A stretch of DNA of 17,555 nt from NCBI GenBank assembly GCA_040383485.1, contig JBEIDK010000057.1, positions 1 through 17,555 on the forward strand. The letters run 5' to 3'. A model generated the notes under the pieces. It saw only the letters and a list, made by a program, of their open reading frames with translations. It made no database searches and had not been told where the DNA came from. Below, piece after piece: positions 7,719-16,090 of this stretch. The translations under genes were made by a program, and so were the position numbers. The stretch comes from JBEIDK01 sp040383485 (GTDB lineage Bacteria > Bacteroidota > Bacteroidia > UBA4408). Numbering within the stretch: the stretch's first letter is position 1; each line of letters opens with the position of its first letter.

Positions 7719-7726
7719 CAAATATA
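7719..7726 (-). promoter_or_regulatory. -7 promoter box for the lipoprotein-led five-gene cluster
   Basis: On the reverse strand TATATTTG is a perfect match to the Bacteroidota TAnnTTTG -7 element. It lies about 104 nt upstream of the lipoprotein ATG in the 206-nt divergent spacer. The -33 box is not obvious. In this AT-rich sequence a chance match is possible. Confidence 0.45.
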
Positions 7727-7785
7727 TTTTAAAATCTATTCTAATTGTGCATTTTAGGTTTTTTTATTGGTTCAATAAATATCTT

Positions 7786-7793
7786 TACTATTG
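7786..7793 (+). promoter_or_regulatory. Possible -7 promoter box of the FAD oxidoreductase gene
   Basis: TACTATTG differs from TAnnTTTG at one position and lies 28 nt upstream of the TTG start, giving a short leader. A TTGG at 7767-7770 is upstream, but at 15 nt it is closer than the usual 19-21. Weak evidence. Confidence 0.3.
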
Positions 7794-7821
7794 TACATAA
7801 AAGTTTTCAAGTATAAATACC

Positions 7822-9420
7822 TTGCAACAAGAAATTACAATAAGCATTCCTGCTCAAGAATCGGATAATATTGAGTTTATTAAAAACGAGGCCGCTTTAA
7901 AAATTGGAATAAAGAAGGAGCAAATAAATCATCTAAAAATAATTAGAAAAAGTTTAGATGCAAGAGGAAGAACAATCAAATATAACTTAACTGTATTAAT
8001 TATTTATAATGAATCTAAGGATTTTTTTTTCAAAGAATTGCCATATGAAAAAAGGTACATTCATGTAAATAAAAATAAAAAAGTTATAATAGCTGGCGCA
8101 GGTACGGCTGGGTTATTTACAGCACTAAAATTAATTGAGAAAGGAATAAAACCAATAATAATTGAAAGAGGCAAAAATGTTCAAGAGAGAAGACGTGATT
8201 TAGCTGCAATAAATAAGCTACATATTGTAAACCCAGAAAGTAATTATTGTTTTGGTGAAGGTGGTGCAGGGACTTATTCGGATGGGAAACTTTACACCCG
8301 TTCAACAAAGAGAGGAGACATTAAGGATGTACTTCAAACTTTGGTATACCATGGTGCTGATGAGAATATACTCATTGAAGCACATCCGCATATTGGTACA
8401 AATAAATTACCTAAAATTATTGAGAAAATACGAGAGACAATCATTGAATATGGAGGTGAAATTCATTTTAATACCAAGCTTGTTGACATTGAAATTATTG
8501 ACAATCGCATTGCTAGTATCAAAACCAAAAATATTATTTCTGAAGAAACGCAAGAGCATCAATGTCATTATTTAGTTCTGGCAACTGGTCATTCCGCCAG
8601 AGATATTTATGAGTTATTATACCATAAAAAAGTTTATTTAGAATCTAAACCTTTTGCTTTAGGTGTTAGGGTTGAGCATCCACAACTATTGATTGATAAA
8701 GCACAATATCATTGCACTACTGATATTGAGGTTTCTGAGAAAAGAAATTATTTGCCTGCTGCCTCATACTCATGGGTACATCAAATTCAAGGCAGGGGCG
8801 TATACTCTTTTTGCATGTGCCCTGGCGGTATTATTGCTCCTTGTGCTACCTCACAAAAAGAAATAGTTACAAACGGATGGAGCCCAAGTAAGAGAAATAA
8901 TCCATATTCTAATTCAGGAATTGTGGTAAGCGTTAATAAATTAGATTACAAAAAATATTATAGTAAAGGTCCTCTTGCTGGCATGTATTTTCAAAAAGAA
9001 GTTGAAGAAAATGCTTGGATTGCTGGTGGAAAAACGCAAGTAGCTCCTGCCCAACGATTGGAAGATTTTGTGAAAGGAAAAATATCTTCTACCCTACCCG
9101 ATTGCTCCTATATTCCGGGTTTAAAATCGGTTGACGTAGCATCTGTTTTGCCAGAATTTATCTCGAACTGTTTGCGTGAAGGTTTCAAAGTTCAAGGAAC
9201 AAAAATGAAAAATTACTTGTGCAATGATGCCGTTATTGTGGCAACTGAATCAAGAACATCAACACCAGTTCGTATACCAAGAGATGCTGAAAAATTAAAT
9301 CATCTACAAATAAAGAATCTTTATCCATGTGGCGAAGGTGCTGGTTTTGCCGGTGGAATAGTATCTGCAGCAATGGATGGTGAAAAAATTGCTAAGGTAA
9401 TTGCCGAAATAATTGGGTAG
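7822..9420 (+). CDS. NAD(P)/FAD-dependent oxidoreductase (BT-type FAD-dependent protein)
   Basis: A 532-residue flavoprotein. A roughly 85-residue N-terminal extension precedes the Rossmann dinucleotide-binding motif VIIAGAGTAGLFTA (about 88-101), followed by the acidic strand end IIIERGKNVQERRRD. The NYCFGEGGAGTYSDGKL stretch (141-157) and the C-terminal flavin-closing motif YPCGEGAGFAGGIVSAAMDG (501-520) define the conserved bacterial family annotated as FAD-dependent oxidoreductase or FAD-dependent protein. The physiological substrate is not known to me. The start is constrained: an in-frame TAA ends at 7800, no ATG occurs before the conserved region, and TTG at 7822 is the only usual start codon in the gap. 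It is transcribed alone and divergently from the lipoprotein-led cluster. Cysteines at 331, 333 and 341 lie in a SFCMCPGG segment that is conserved in this family. Confidence 0.9.
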   Translation: MQQEITISIPAQESDNIEFIKNEAALKIGIKKEQINHLKIIRKSLDARGRTIKYNLTVLIIYNESKDFFFKELPYEKRYIHVNKNKKVIIAGAGTAGLFTALKLIEKGIKPIIIERGKNVQERRRDLAAINKLHIVNPESNYCFGEGGAGTYSDGKLYTRSTKRGDIKDVLQTLVYHGADENILIEAHPHIGTNKLPKIIEKIRETIIEYGGEIHFNTKLVDIEIIDNRIASIKTKNIISEETQEHQCHYLVLATGHSARDIYELLYHKKVYLESKPFALGVRVEHPQLLIDKAQYHCTTDIEVSEKRNYLPAASYSWVHQIQGRGVYSFCMCPGGIIAPCATSQKEIVTNGWSPSKRNNPYSNSGIVVSVNKLDYKKYYSKGPLAGMYFQKEVEENAWIAGGKTQVAPAQRLEDFVKGKISSTLPDCSYIPGLKSVDVASVLPEFISNCLREGFKVQGTKMKNYLCNDAVIVATESRTSTPVRIPRDAEKLNHLQIKNLYPCGEGAGFAGGIVSAAMDGEKIAKVIAEIIG

Positions 9421-9482
9421 AAATAATTATTTGAAGAAATTAAATAGGTAGTCTTTATTCAAAAGTCATTTTAAAATATTTC

Positions 9483-9508
9483 GTTACTTAATTTTGATAA
9501 AAAGTAAC
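9483..9508. terminator. Weak hairpin in the convergent spacer
   Basis: GTTACTT (9483-9489) pairs perfectly with AAGTAAC (9502-9508) across 12 nt. It lies 63 nt beyond the FAD oxidoreductase stop and 15 nt beyond the stop of the T9SS remnant. It is AT-rich and has no strong T-run on either side, so a terminator role is only possible. Confidence 0.3.
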
Positions 9509-9522
9509 TTAAATCATAAATT

Positions 9523-9946
9523 TCATTTCTTCACAATTTTTTTATATACACTTGGCTTACCTTGTTGCGCAAGTGTTACAAGGAACAAACCATTTGTATA
9601 ATCGCTTATGTTTATGGTAGAAGCCCCACAATTAAATTTTGCTCCAATTGCGCAAAACCCCAAATGGGAGGAAGTTTGAAAAATTACCTGCCCTGTGTAA
9701 TTTCTTATGCTTATGGTTACTGGTTTATTGTTATCAAATACACCTCCATAGCTTATGCTTATTTCATCAGTTGCAGGGTTGGGGTATAATACTATTTCAC
9801 TTTCAAAGCTAAGTTTTGAAATACCATCGGTTAGTTGGCATTCTGGCTATTTGTAATATATAAGTTCCACTAAGTAATTGTTTTGTATCAATGATTATTT
9901 GGTCTTGCATGTTGCTTAAGTTTAAGAGAAATTCAATTTTACCCAT
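9523..9946 (-). pseudogene. Decayed C-terminal T9SS sorting domain(s) of a lost cargo gene
   Basis: The reverse strand holds two fragments of type IX secretion sorting domains in different frames. The first (9946-9809, 45 codons) reads like the second half of a tail, with NLSNMQDQIIIDTKQLLSG then TYILQ. The second (9846-9523, 107 codons to a TGA) contains the hallmark opening ESEIVLYPNPATDEISI and a full C-terminal half (TINISDYTNGLFLVTL, then VYKKIVKK at the end), but it has no ATG and is preceded by a stop. Deleting the 16 nt at 9835-9850 would fuse them into one frame reading TYILQLTDGISKLSFESEIV, so the gene probably carried two tandem tails and was broken by a small insertion. No upstream body of a cargo protein is present: the E1 gene stops directly next to it. 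Expression as a functional protein is unlikely. Confidence 0.75.
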
Positions 9947-9949
9947 TCA

Positions 9950-11929
9950 TTAATACTCCAACAACTCCAACAACATATTCTCAAATCTACCCTTTGGCAA
10001 AAAGTCTTGTTCCAACTCAGCTGCAAAAGGTATGGCAGTATCTAATGAAGCACAACGTTTTACTGGTGCATCAAGGAACTCGAAACATTGCTCCATAATA
10101 TAAGCTGATATTTCACCACCTATACCACCAATCAATGTATCTTCATGCAATATAATTGCTCTACCTGTTTTCTTTACTGAATTAACTATAGCATCTTTGT
10201 CATAAGGCAATAAGGTTCTTAAATCAATTAAATCGGCTTTAATCTCTGTATTCTTCGACAAGGTCTCTAGTGCCCAATGAACACCCATTCCGTAAGTAAT
10301 AATGGTTACATCCTCCCCTTCTTTTATCAAATTTGCTTTCCCAATTTCAATTGTAAAATAATCATCATTCACATCTTCTGTAATGCTCCTATATAAAGCC
10401 TTATGCTCGAAATACATAATTGGATTAGGATCTTCAAAAGCTGCACAAATTAATCCTTTGGCATCATTCGGAAACGCCGGATAAAGAATCTTTAACCCTG
10501 GAGTATGAAAAAACCATGCTTCGTTAGATTGCGAATGAAATGGTCCTGCAGCCACACCAGCACCAGTAGGCATTCTTACTACTACATCTGCGTTTTGCCC
10601 CCATCGCCAATGGCTTTTGGCTAAATTATTAATGATTTGATTAAACCCACAAGTAACAAAATCGGCAAATTGCATTTCAACCATCGCCTTCATTTTATTA
10701 ATACTCAAGCCTAATCCTATTCCCACAATTGCACTTTCGCAAAGTGTAGTATTGCGCACCCTGCCCTCTCCAAACTCATCTAAATATCCTTCAGTCAACT
10801 TAAAGGCTCCCCCATAATCTGCAATGTCTTGCCCCATCAACACCAATTCTGGAAAGCGCTGCATGCTCTGCTTCATGCCTGCTGCAATAGCATCTAAAAA
10901 CCTTTTGTTCGTTTTACTACTTGTGGCAGGTGTGTATGGTATGTTATTAAATGGTGCATACACATCAGCATATTCTCTTTCTTGGTCAGGCTTTATTCTT
11001 TCTTCTGCAAAAGCAATCTCTAAACCTTCTTCAATTTTATGCTTTACTTCACTTCTATATTCCGCTATTATATCTTCAGTTAAAACAGTTTCTTCTAGTA
11101 AGTATTTTTCAAAATTATTCAATGGATCCTTCTTTCCCCATTCTTCAAAAAGTTCTTGAGGAATGTATTTTGTGCCAGACGCCTCCTCATGTCCACGCAT
11201 TCTAAAGGTAATACATTCAAGCAAAATTGGTCTTGGGTTTTCTCTAATTGAGTCAGCAAGTTTTCTGATTGTATCATAAACCTCAAGTATATTATTACCA
11301 TCTATCTTTATGGCTTCTATGCCATAACCCGGACCTTTATCTACAAAATTTTTAAAACGAAATTGTTGATTGCTAGGCGTTGATAAACCATAGCCATTAT
11401 TCTCAACAACAAATATTACAGGCAAATCCCATACTGCTGCAGTGTTTACACTTTCGTGAAAATCGCCTTCACTAGCACCTCCGTCACCCGTAAAAACAAC
11501 AGTTACCTTTTTTTCGGCTCTTAACTTATGCGCTAAGGCAATACCGTCAGCAACACCCATCTGCGGACCAAGGTGAGATATCATTCCAACGATATGATAT
11601 TCTTGTGTTCCAAAATGAAATGACCTTTCACGTCCTTTACTAAAACCACTTGCAGTTCCTTGAAACTGTGCAAATAATCTGTGATATGGAATATTGCGAC
11701 CAGTAAAAATTCCTAAATTACGATGCATTGGTAAAATGTACTCGTCGTCATTTAGGCCAAGCACAGTGCCCACAGAAATTGCTTCCTGACCAATTCCAGA
11801 AAACCATTTACTAATTTTACCTTGTCGAAGTAAAATCAGCATTTTTTCCTCAATCATACGAGGCTCTAGTAAACCTTTATATAATTTTAATAATGTATCG
11901 TCGCGGTATTTTTTTCTATCGAATTTCAT
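9950..11929 (-). CDS. Fused 2-oxo acid dehydrogenase E1, alpha and beta subunits (branched-chain type)
   Basis: Thiamine-diphosphate-dependent decarboxylase of a 2-oxo acid dehydrogenase complex, in one 659-residue chain. Residues 1 to about 330 are the alpha domain, with the TPP/Mg motif starting GDGGASEGDFH (148-158) and ending VENNGYG (175-181). Residues from about 343 are the beta domain, starting with the LMGQDIADYGGAF region and holding RNTTLCESAIVGIGLGLS and the PTGAGVAAGPFHSQS segment. A fused E1 like this is common in Bacteroidota, where the two subunits are separate genes in most other bacteria. RMRGHEEASGTKY after the alpha core resembles the branched-chain type more than pyruvate dehydrogenase, so branched-chain 2-oxo acids are the likelier substrates; pyruvate cannot be excluded. 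The E3 subunit is encoded nearby (lpdA), but no E2 is in the window. The TAA stop is followed at once by an in-frame TGA. Confidence 0.92.
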   Translation of the reverse strand: MKFDRKKYRDDTLLKLYKGLLEPRMIEEKMLILLRQGKISKWFSGIGQEAISVGTVLGLNDDEYILPMHRNLGIFTGRNIPYHRLFAQFQGTASGFSKGRERSFHFGTQEYHIVGMISHLGPQMGVADGIALAHKLRAEKKVTVVFTGDGGASEGDFHESVNTAAVWDLPVIFVVENNGYGLSTPSNQQFRFKNFVDKGPGYGIEAIKIDGNNILEVYDTIRKLADSIRENPRPILLECITFRMRGHEEASGTKYIPQELFEEWGKKDPLNNFEKYLLEETVLTEDIIAEYRSEVKHKIEEGLEIAFAEERIKPDQEREYADVYAPFNNIPYTPATSSKTNKRFLDAIAAGMKQSMQRFPELVLMGQDIADYGGAFKLTEGYLDEFGEGRVRNTTLCESAIVGIGLGLSINKMKAMVEMQFADFVTCGFNQIINNLAKSHWRWGQNADVVVRMPTGAGVAAGPFHSQSNEAWFFHTPGLKILYPAFPNDAKGLICAAFEDPNPIMYFEHKALYRSITEDVNDDYFTIEIGKANLIKEGEDVTIITYGMGVHWALETLSKNTEIKADLIDLRTLLPYDKDAIVNSVKKTGRAIILHEDTLIGGIGGEISAYIMEQCFEFLDAPVKRCASLDTAIPFAAELEQDFLPKGRFENMLLELLEY

Positions 11930-11988
11930 ACTAAATTAATATTAAACAGCTTTGCTATGATTATATAATATTCTAATAATTTGAGCCG

Positions 11989-11996
11989 CAAAAGTA
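11989..11996 (-). promoter_or_regulatory. -7 promoter box of the E1 gene
   Basis: On the reverse strand TACTTTTG is a perfect TAnnTTTG match followed by CGGC. It lies 59 nt upstream of the E1 ATG, in the 176-nt divergent spacer shared with the permease gene. No clear -33 TTTG is visible at the standard distance. Confidence 0.5.
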
Positions 11997-12105
11997 AGAT
12001 AATTTAAGATTGATTTTATGACTAAACAGATTCTTTTTATGAAGATGATTGAATAGGATAAACTATTTATAAATTGCACCGCTTAAGCAAATTAATTTAT
12101 AATAA

Positions 12106-13347
12106 TTGAATTCACTCTTTAAGGAAAATATTAAGATTGCCTTACAATCTATTCGTGGAAACGCAATTAGAACAATTCTAACTATTTTAATTATAGCCAT
12201 TGGCATTACTGCATTGGTAGGCATTTTAACTGCTATAGATGCTATTAAACAAGGCATCAGCAGTAATTTCAGTAATTTAGGTGCTAATACTTTTACTATT
12301 CGCAATCGCGAAATGAGCATAAGGATTGGTAGAGGCGGAAAGAAACCCAAAAAATATAGAGCCATTAGTTATAGCGAAGCTAAATTGTTTAAGGAGCAAT
12401 TTAATTTTAACGCTTTAATTGGCATTTCAATTATGGCTACTCAAACTGCAACGCTTATTTATGATAATATAAAAACCAATCCTAATATTCCGGTTTTTGG
12501 TGGAGACGAAAATTACCTTACCAATGGTGGCTATGAAATTGATAAAGGAAGAAACTTTAGCTCTACTGAAATTATTAGTGGTAACAACGTTATTATTTTA
12601 GGAAATGAGGCTGCATATAATTTATTTAAAAATCAGAATCCAATTGATAAAATTATTAGCTTAAATGGCGGTAAATACAAGGTAATTGGAGTATTAAAGG
12701 AAAAAGGTAGTAGTATGGGAATGGGTGGAGATAAAATAGTTATCATTCCAGTTATGAATGCTCGACTGCATTTTAATGAAAACAATAATCCTTCATTTGT
12801 AATAAGTGGATTTTGCAATAACCATCAAGAAATGGAGATTGCAATTGGCGAAGCAACGGGCCTTTTTAGACGTGTCAGAAAAGTTAATTTATCAGCTGAT
12901 GATAATTTCGAAATCTTAAAAAGCGATTCATTAAGCACAATGCTTATCAGTAACTTAAGTTTTGTAACCATTGCTGCTACAGTAATTGCGCTTATTACTT
13001 TGCTTGGTGCAGCCATAGGGTTATTGAACATTATGTTGGTTGCGGTAAATGAAAGAACAAGAGAAATTGGTATTAGAAAATCATTAGGTGCTACACAAAA
13101 ATTAATTAAAAGTCAGTTTCTAATAGAGGCTATCTTAATCTGTCAACTAGGCGGAATACTTGGAATTATTTTGGGAATTATTGTTGGCAATGCAGCTTCA
13201 CTTGCTCTCGGAATTGGGTTTATTGTTCCCTGGAAATGGATGTTGAGCGGAATTGTGTTATGCTTTGTTGTTGGTTTATCTGCTGGTTACTATCCTGCCG
13301 CAAAAGCTTCTAAACTCGACCCTGTAGAAGCTTTAAGGTATGAGTAA
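12106..13347 (+). CDS. ABC transporter permease, MacB/FtsX type
   Basis: Inner-membrane permease of the MacB/LolCDE (type VII ABC) family, 413 aa. One membrane segment at about 20-42 is followed by a large periplasmic MacB-like domain (about 43-280). The FtsX module then has three segments near 285-313, 338-364 and 374-397. The cytoplasmic loop NERTREIGIRKSLGAT (315-330) and the ending YYPAAKASKLDPVEALRYE are highly characteristic of this family, which uses ATP hydrolysis to drive efflux or periplasmic work without moving substrate through the membrane channel itself. No ATPase subunit or periplasmic adaptor is next to it. The start must be the TTG at 12106: an in-frame TAA sits immediately before it at 12103-12105. 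It ends 5 nt from the stop of the convergent glycosyltransferase. The substrate is unknown. Confidence 0.93.
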   Translation: MNSLFKENIKIALQSIRGNAIRTILTILIIAIGITALVGILTAIDAIKQGISSNFSNLGANTFTIRNREMSIRIGRGGKKPKKYRAISYSEAKLFKEQFNFNALIGISIMATQTATLIYDNIKTNPNIPVFGGDENYLTNGGYEIDKGRNFSSTEIISGNNVIILGNEAAYNLFKNQNPIDKIISLNGGKYKVIGVLKEKGSSMGMGGDKIVIIPVMNARLHFNENNNPSFVISGFCNNHQEMEIAIGEATGLFRRVRKVNLSADDNFEILKSDSLSTMLISNLSFVTIAATVIALITLLGAAIGLLNIMLVAVNERTREIGIRKSLGATQKLIKSQFLIEAILICQLGGILGIILGIIVGNAASLALGIGFIVPWKWMLSGIVLCFVVGLSAGYYPAAKASKLDPVEALRYE

Positions 13348-13352
13348 GAAAA

Positions 13353-14579
13353 CTAAAGCGTATTAATTTTTCGAATCAGTTTTTCTGTAACACTTTCAAA
13401 GGTGAAACTTGAAGTATCAAAAGTATAATTATAATTATGCATCATAACTTCACTAAAAATATTCGGTAACTTAGTTTCTATCTCATGGTAATCAAGGTGT
13501 ATCCCTAATCTGTTAGAAACTATAAAATCAGAAGCATCTCCTTTTTTACTGATGATAATAATAGGTGTTCTGGTATAAACTATTTCTTTAATTTTTGTAT
13601 ACATGAGGGTTTTCATATTCTCAGAATAAATGATAAGGACATAATTGGCTTGAGCAATTTTCGAAAACAACATTTTCGGTTCAATTTGCGTATTAAAACT
13701 GACTTGATTTGGATTAGCAAATTCTACATATGAAGGTATTTGATTTGAAGTGTAAAATTCAAAAAATAACTTTGAATTGTCTATAGTGCTTTTAAATATT
13801 GAGTCGAAATGTTTTTTTAATCCTTGATAGAAAGTTCCCATATAAATAACCTTAATTTTGTCTTGATCCTTGGGAACAACTTTAGCAACATAATCGTCGG
13901 TATCAATGGCATGCTCTAAGAGGTAACAATTTTCTTTTTTAATATTGAATGCAGCTTGAGAATCAATTAATGTATTGCCATGAGCAAAAGTTATCAAGTC
14001 GTAATTATTACATACAAATTTTTCTTTTTCAAATTCCACTTCTTGTCTTTTAGCATTTTTTTGAGGAAAACCATAACCGTTACCTCTGCTCCATGGGTCT
14101 CTAAAATCGGCTATGAACTTAGTAGTAGAAAATTTCTTTTTTAAATTAATTAATCGAAAAGCATAATGCAAAGGTGCAATAGTTACAAAAACAAAATCAA
14201 CCTTAAATTCTTCAATAATTTTAGATGCTTGACTTTCAAAGTCCTCATTCCAAAAAAGACTTCTGTCATAAGGTGTTCCTTTTGAAACTAATTTAATATA
14301 GGAATTTGCTAACTTATATTTTATTCGTTCAAAGTTATTTTCAGGAACTTTTCTGAGTATGGAAGGGTAAGCTTGAATTATTTTATACAATACAATTTTT
14401 GAATTATCCTTGATATCATTATACCATAACGATAATTCATTATTTTGTTGTTCACTACAAATTACATGAACTGTATAACCTAGTTTTGTGAAATATTTAG
14501 CAAATTTAGCCCACCTACGACCACCAATGCCAGGACTTGGTGGAAAAGTATAGGCAACTAAAAGTATATGTTTATCCAA
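13353..14579 (-). CDS. Glycosyltransferase, GT4-like (GT-B fold)
   Basis: A 408-residue protein. The N-terminus reads HILLVAYTFPPSPGIGGRRW followed by AKFAKYFTKLGYTVHVIC, the usual glycine-rich acceptor-side start of GT-B glycosyltransferases in Bacteroidota surface-polysaccharide loci. The C-terminal part has the nucleotide-sugar half, including YMGTFYQGLKKH near the inter-domain link and TRTPIIIISKKGDASDFI close to the end. The classical E-x7-E motif is not obvious, so the donor sugar and stereochemistry are unassigned. It lies 80 nt downstream of lpdA, with a possible TATCTTTTG box and a small hairpin between them, so it may have its own promoter. Its neighbours do not form a polysaccharide cluster, so the pathway is unclear. 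It is convergent with the permease gene, with stops 5 nt apart. Confidence 0.7.
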   Translation of the reverse strand: MDKHILLVAYTFPPSPGIGGRRWAKFAKYFTKLGYTVHVICSEQQNNELSLWYNDIKDNSKIVLYKIIQAYPSILRKVPENNFERIKYKLANSYIKLVSKGTPYDRSLFWNEDFESQASKIIEEFKVDFVFVTIAPLHYAFRLINLKKKFSTTKFIADFRDPWSRGNGYGFPQKNAKRQEVEFEKEKFVCNNYDLITFAHGNTLIDSQAAFNIKKENCYLLEHAIDTDDYVAKVVPKDQDKIKVIYMGTFYQGLKKHFDSIFKSTIDNSKLFFEFYTSNQIPSYVEFANPNQVSFNTQIEPKMLFSKIAQANYVLIIYSENMKTLMYTKIKEIVYTRTPIIIISKKGDASDFIVSNRLGIHLDYHEIETKLPNIFSEVMMHNYNYTFDTSSFTFESVTEKLIRKINTL

Positions 14580-14621
14580 GAGAATTAATATTTCGCCATA
14601 ATAATTTAGTTACATTCTTAT

Positions 14622-14655
14622 TTTACTTCTTTAAAGTAAATTTATGCAAAAGATA
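14622..14655 (-). promoter_or_regulatory. Spacer between lpdA and the glycosyltransferase: hairpin and possible -7 box
   Basis: TTTACTT (14622-14628) and AAGTAAA (14634-14640) form a perfect 7-bp AT-only hairpin. On the reverse strand just upstream of it lies TATCTTTTG (14655-14647), which resembles the -7 box with one extra base. Both are weak; they could mark lpdA read-through control or a separate glycosyltransferase promoter. Confidence 0.25.
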
Positions 14656-14659
14656 ATGA

Positions 14660-16063
14660 CTAAATATGTATTGCTCTTTTTGCAGTAGCATCTAAACATG
14701 CTTCTTTAAAACACTCTGTATAGGTTGGATGAGCATGACTAATTCGTGCAATATCCTCAGCACTGGCTCTAAATTCCATAGCAAGAACTGCTTCAGAAAT
14801 CATATCTGCTACACGCGGCCCAATCATGTGTACACCTAAAATTTCATCAGTCTCGGCATCCGCTAAAACTTTTACTAAACCATCTATATCCATACTGGCA
14901 CGCGCACGGCCACTGGCTTTAAAAGGAAATGAGCCAGTTTTGTATTTTTTATTTTCAGCTTTTAGTTGTTCTTCAGTAAATCCAACACTTGCAACCTCAG
15001 GCCAAGTGTAAACAACCCCAGGAATTAAATTGTAATTAATGTGTGGTTTTTGGCCATTCATAAATTCAGCTACAAAGGTTCCTTCTTCTTCAGCCTTGTG
15101 AGCAAGCATAGCACCGCGCACCACATCGCCAATGGCAAAAATGTTAGAAACATTAGTTTGTAAATGGTCATCCACTTCTACTTTACCTTTTGCATCAACT
15201 TTTACTCCAGCTTTATCTAAGCCTAAATTGTCGGTATAAGGTTTACGCCCTAATGCAACCAAACAATAATCAGCAACTATTTCAACTTTTTCGCCTTGTT
15301 TGTTTTCGGCAATTACGGTAACATCTTTACCATTGTTCTTAGCGCTGATTACTTTATGACTTACTTTTATGTCGAAACCAATTCCTTTTAATGATTTAGT
15401 TAGTTCCTTGCCCATAGTTTTATCCATGGTTGAAATAATAGAATCGGCAAATTCAAGAACTGTAATCTTTGAACCTAAACGACCATATACACTACCTAAT
15501 TCAAGACCTATTACTCCTCCCCCAACAATGATCATGTGCTTAGGGATTTCTTTTAGCTCTAGTGCTTCTGTTGAAGTAATAATTCTTTTTTTATCGATAT
15601 CAATTCCTGGAAAAGTAAATGGTTTAGAACCAGTAGCAATAATACTTTTTGTTGCTTCAATGCTTTCTTTCTTTCCATCATTAAGAGCTATTTCAATGGT
15701 TGTAGCACTAGTATAACTGCCATGACCGTAAAAAGTAGTAATCTTGTTCTTCTTCATTAAGAACACAATACCGTCGCCAGTTTGCTTGATAACGCCAGCC
15801 TTACGCTTTATCATTTGTTCAAGATTAGCCTTAATGCCTTTCACCTCAATGCCATGTTCAGCAAAAGTATGGTTGGCATTATAATAATGCTCACTTGAAT
15901 CAAGCAATGCCTTTGAAGGAATACATCCAACATTTAAGCAAGTACCACCTAAAGCGTTATATCTTTCAATAATTGCTGTTTTCATTCCTAGCTGCGCACA
16001 CCTTATTGCTGCTACATATCCGCCAGGTCCTGAACCAATTACCACAACATCAAATTTTTCCAT
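14660..16063 (-). CDS. lpdA: Dihydrolipoyl dehydrogenase (E3)
   Basis: FAD-dependent disulfide oxidoreductase that reoxidises dihydrolipoamide on E2 of 2-oxo acid dehydrogenase complexes and on the glycine cleavage H protein, passing electrons to NAD+. The FAD-binding GSGPGG is at 10-15. The redox disulfide is C42-C47 in GGTCLNVGCIPSK. A second Rossmann motif for NAD (IIVGGGVIGLELGS) follows in the middle. The catalytic His-Glu pair of the dimer interface is H445 (HAHPTYTE) and E450. Length (467 aa) is typical. It lies 27 nt downstream of gltA and is probably co-transcribed. It can serve the E1 fusion encoded at 9950-11929 and also the pyruvate and 2-oxoglutarate complexes, whose other genes are not here. 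All catalytic residues are intact. Confidence 0.97.
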   Translation of the reverse strand: MEKFDVVVIGSGPGGYVAAIRCAQLGMKTAIIERYNALGGTCLNVGCIPSKALLDSSEHYYNANHTFAEHGIEVKGIKANLEQMIKRKAGVIKQTGDGIVFLMKKNKITTFYGHGSYTSATTIEIALNDGKKESIEATKSIIATGSKPFTFPGIDIDKKRIITSTEALELKEIPKHMIIVGGGVIGLELGSVYGRLGSKITVLEFADSIISTMDKTMGKELTKSLKGIGFDIKVSHKVISAKNNGKDVTVIAENKQGEKVEIVADYCLVALGRKPYTDNLGLDKAGVKVDAKGKVEVDDHLQTNVSNIFAIGDVVRGAMLAHKAEEEGTFVAEFMNGQKPHINYNLIPGVVYTWPEVASVGFTEEQLKAENKKYKTGSFPFKASGRARASMDIDGLVKVLADAETDEILGVHMIGPRVADMISEAVLAMEFRASAEDIARISHAHPTYTECFKEACLDATAKRAIHI

Positions 16064-16090
16064 TATTTTTTATTCTAAAAAACAAAACTG

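Noticed and set aside
8252..8575. 107-codon plus-strand open frame inside the FAD oxidoreductase gene
   Set aside because: It is a shifted-frame shadow; the main frame carries the flavoprotein motifs throughout.
9562..9789. 75-codon plus-strand open frame
   Set aside because: It lies antisense to the T9SS sorting-tail fragment, which has recognisable family motifs; the plus-strand translation has none.
10824..11205. Plus-strand open frames of 111 and 84 codons within the E1 gene
   Set aside because: Antisense shadows of the alpha-beta linker region of the E1 fusion, without start context or motifs.
12063..12365. 100-codon reverse-strand frame with hydrophobic content
   Set aside because: It is antisense to the first membrane segment of the permease, which explains its hydrophobicity.
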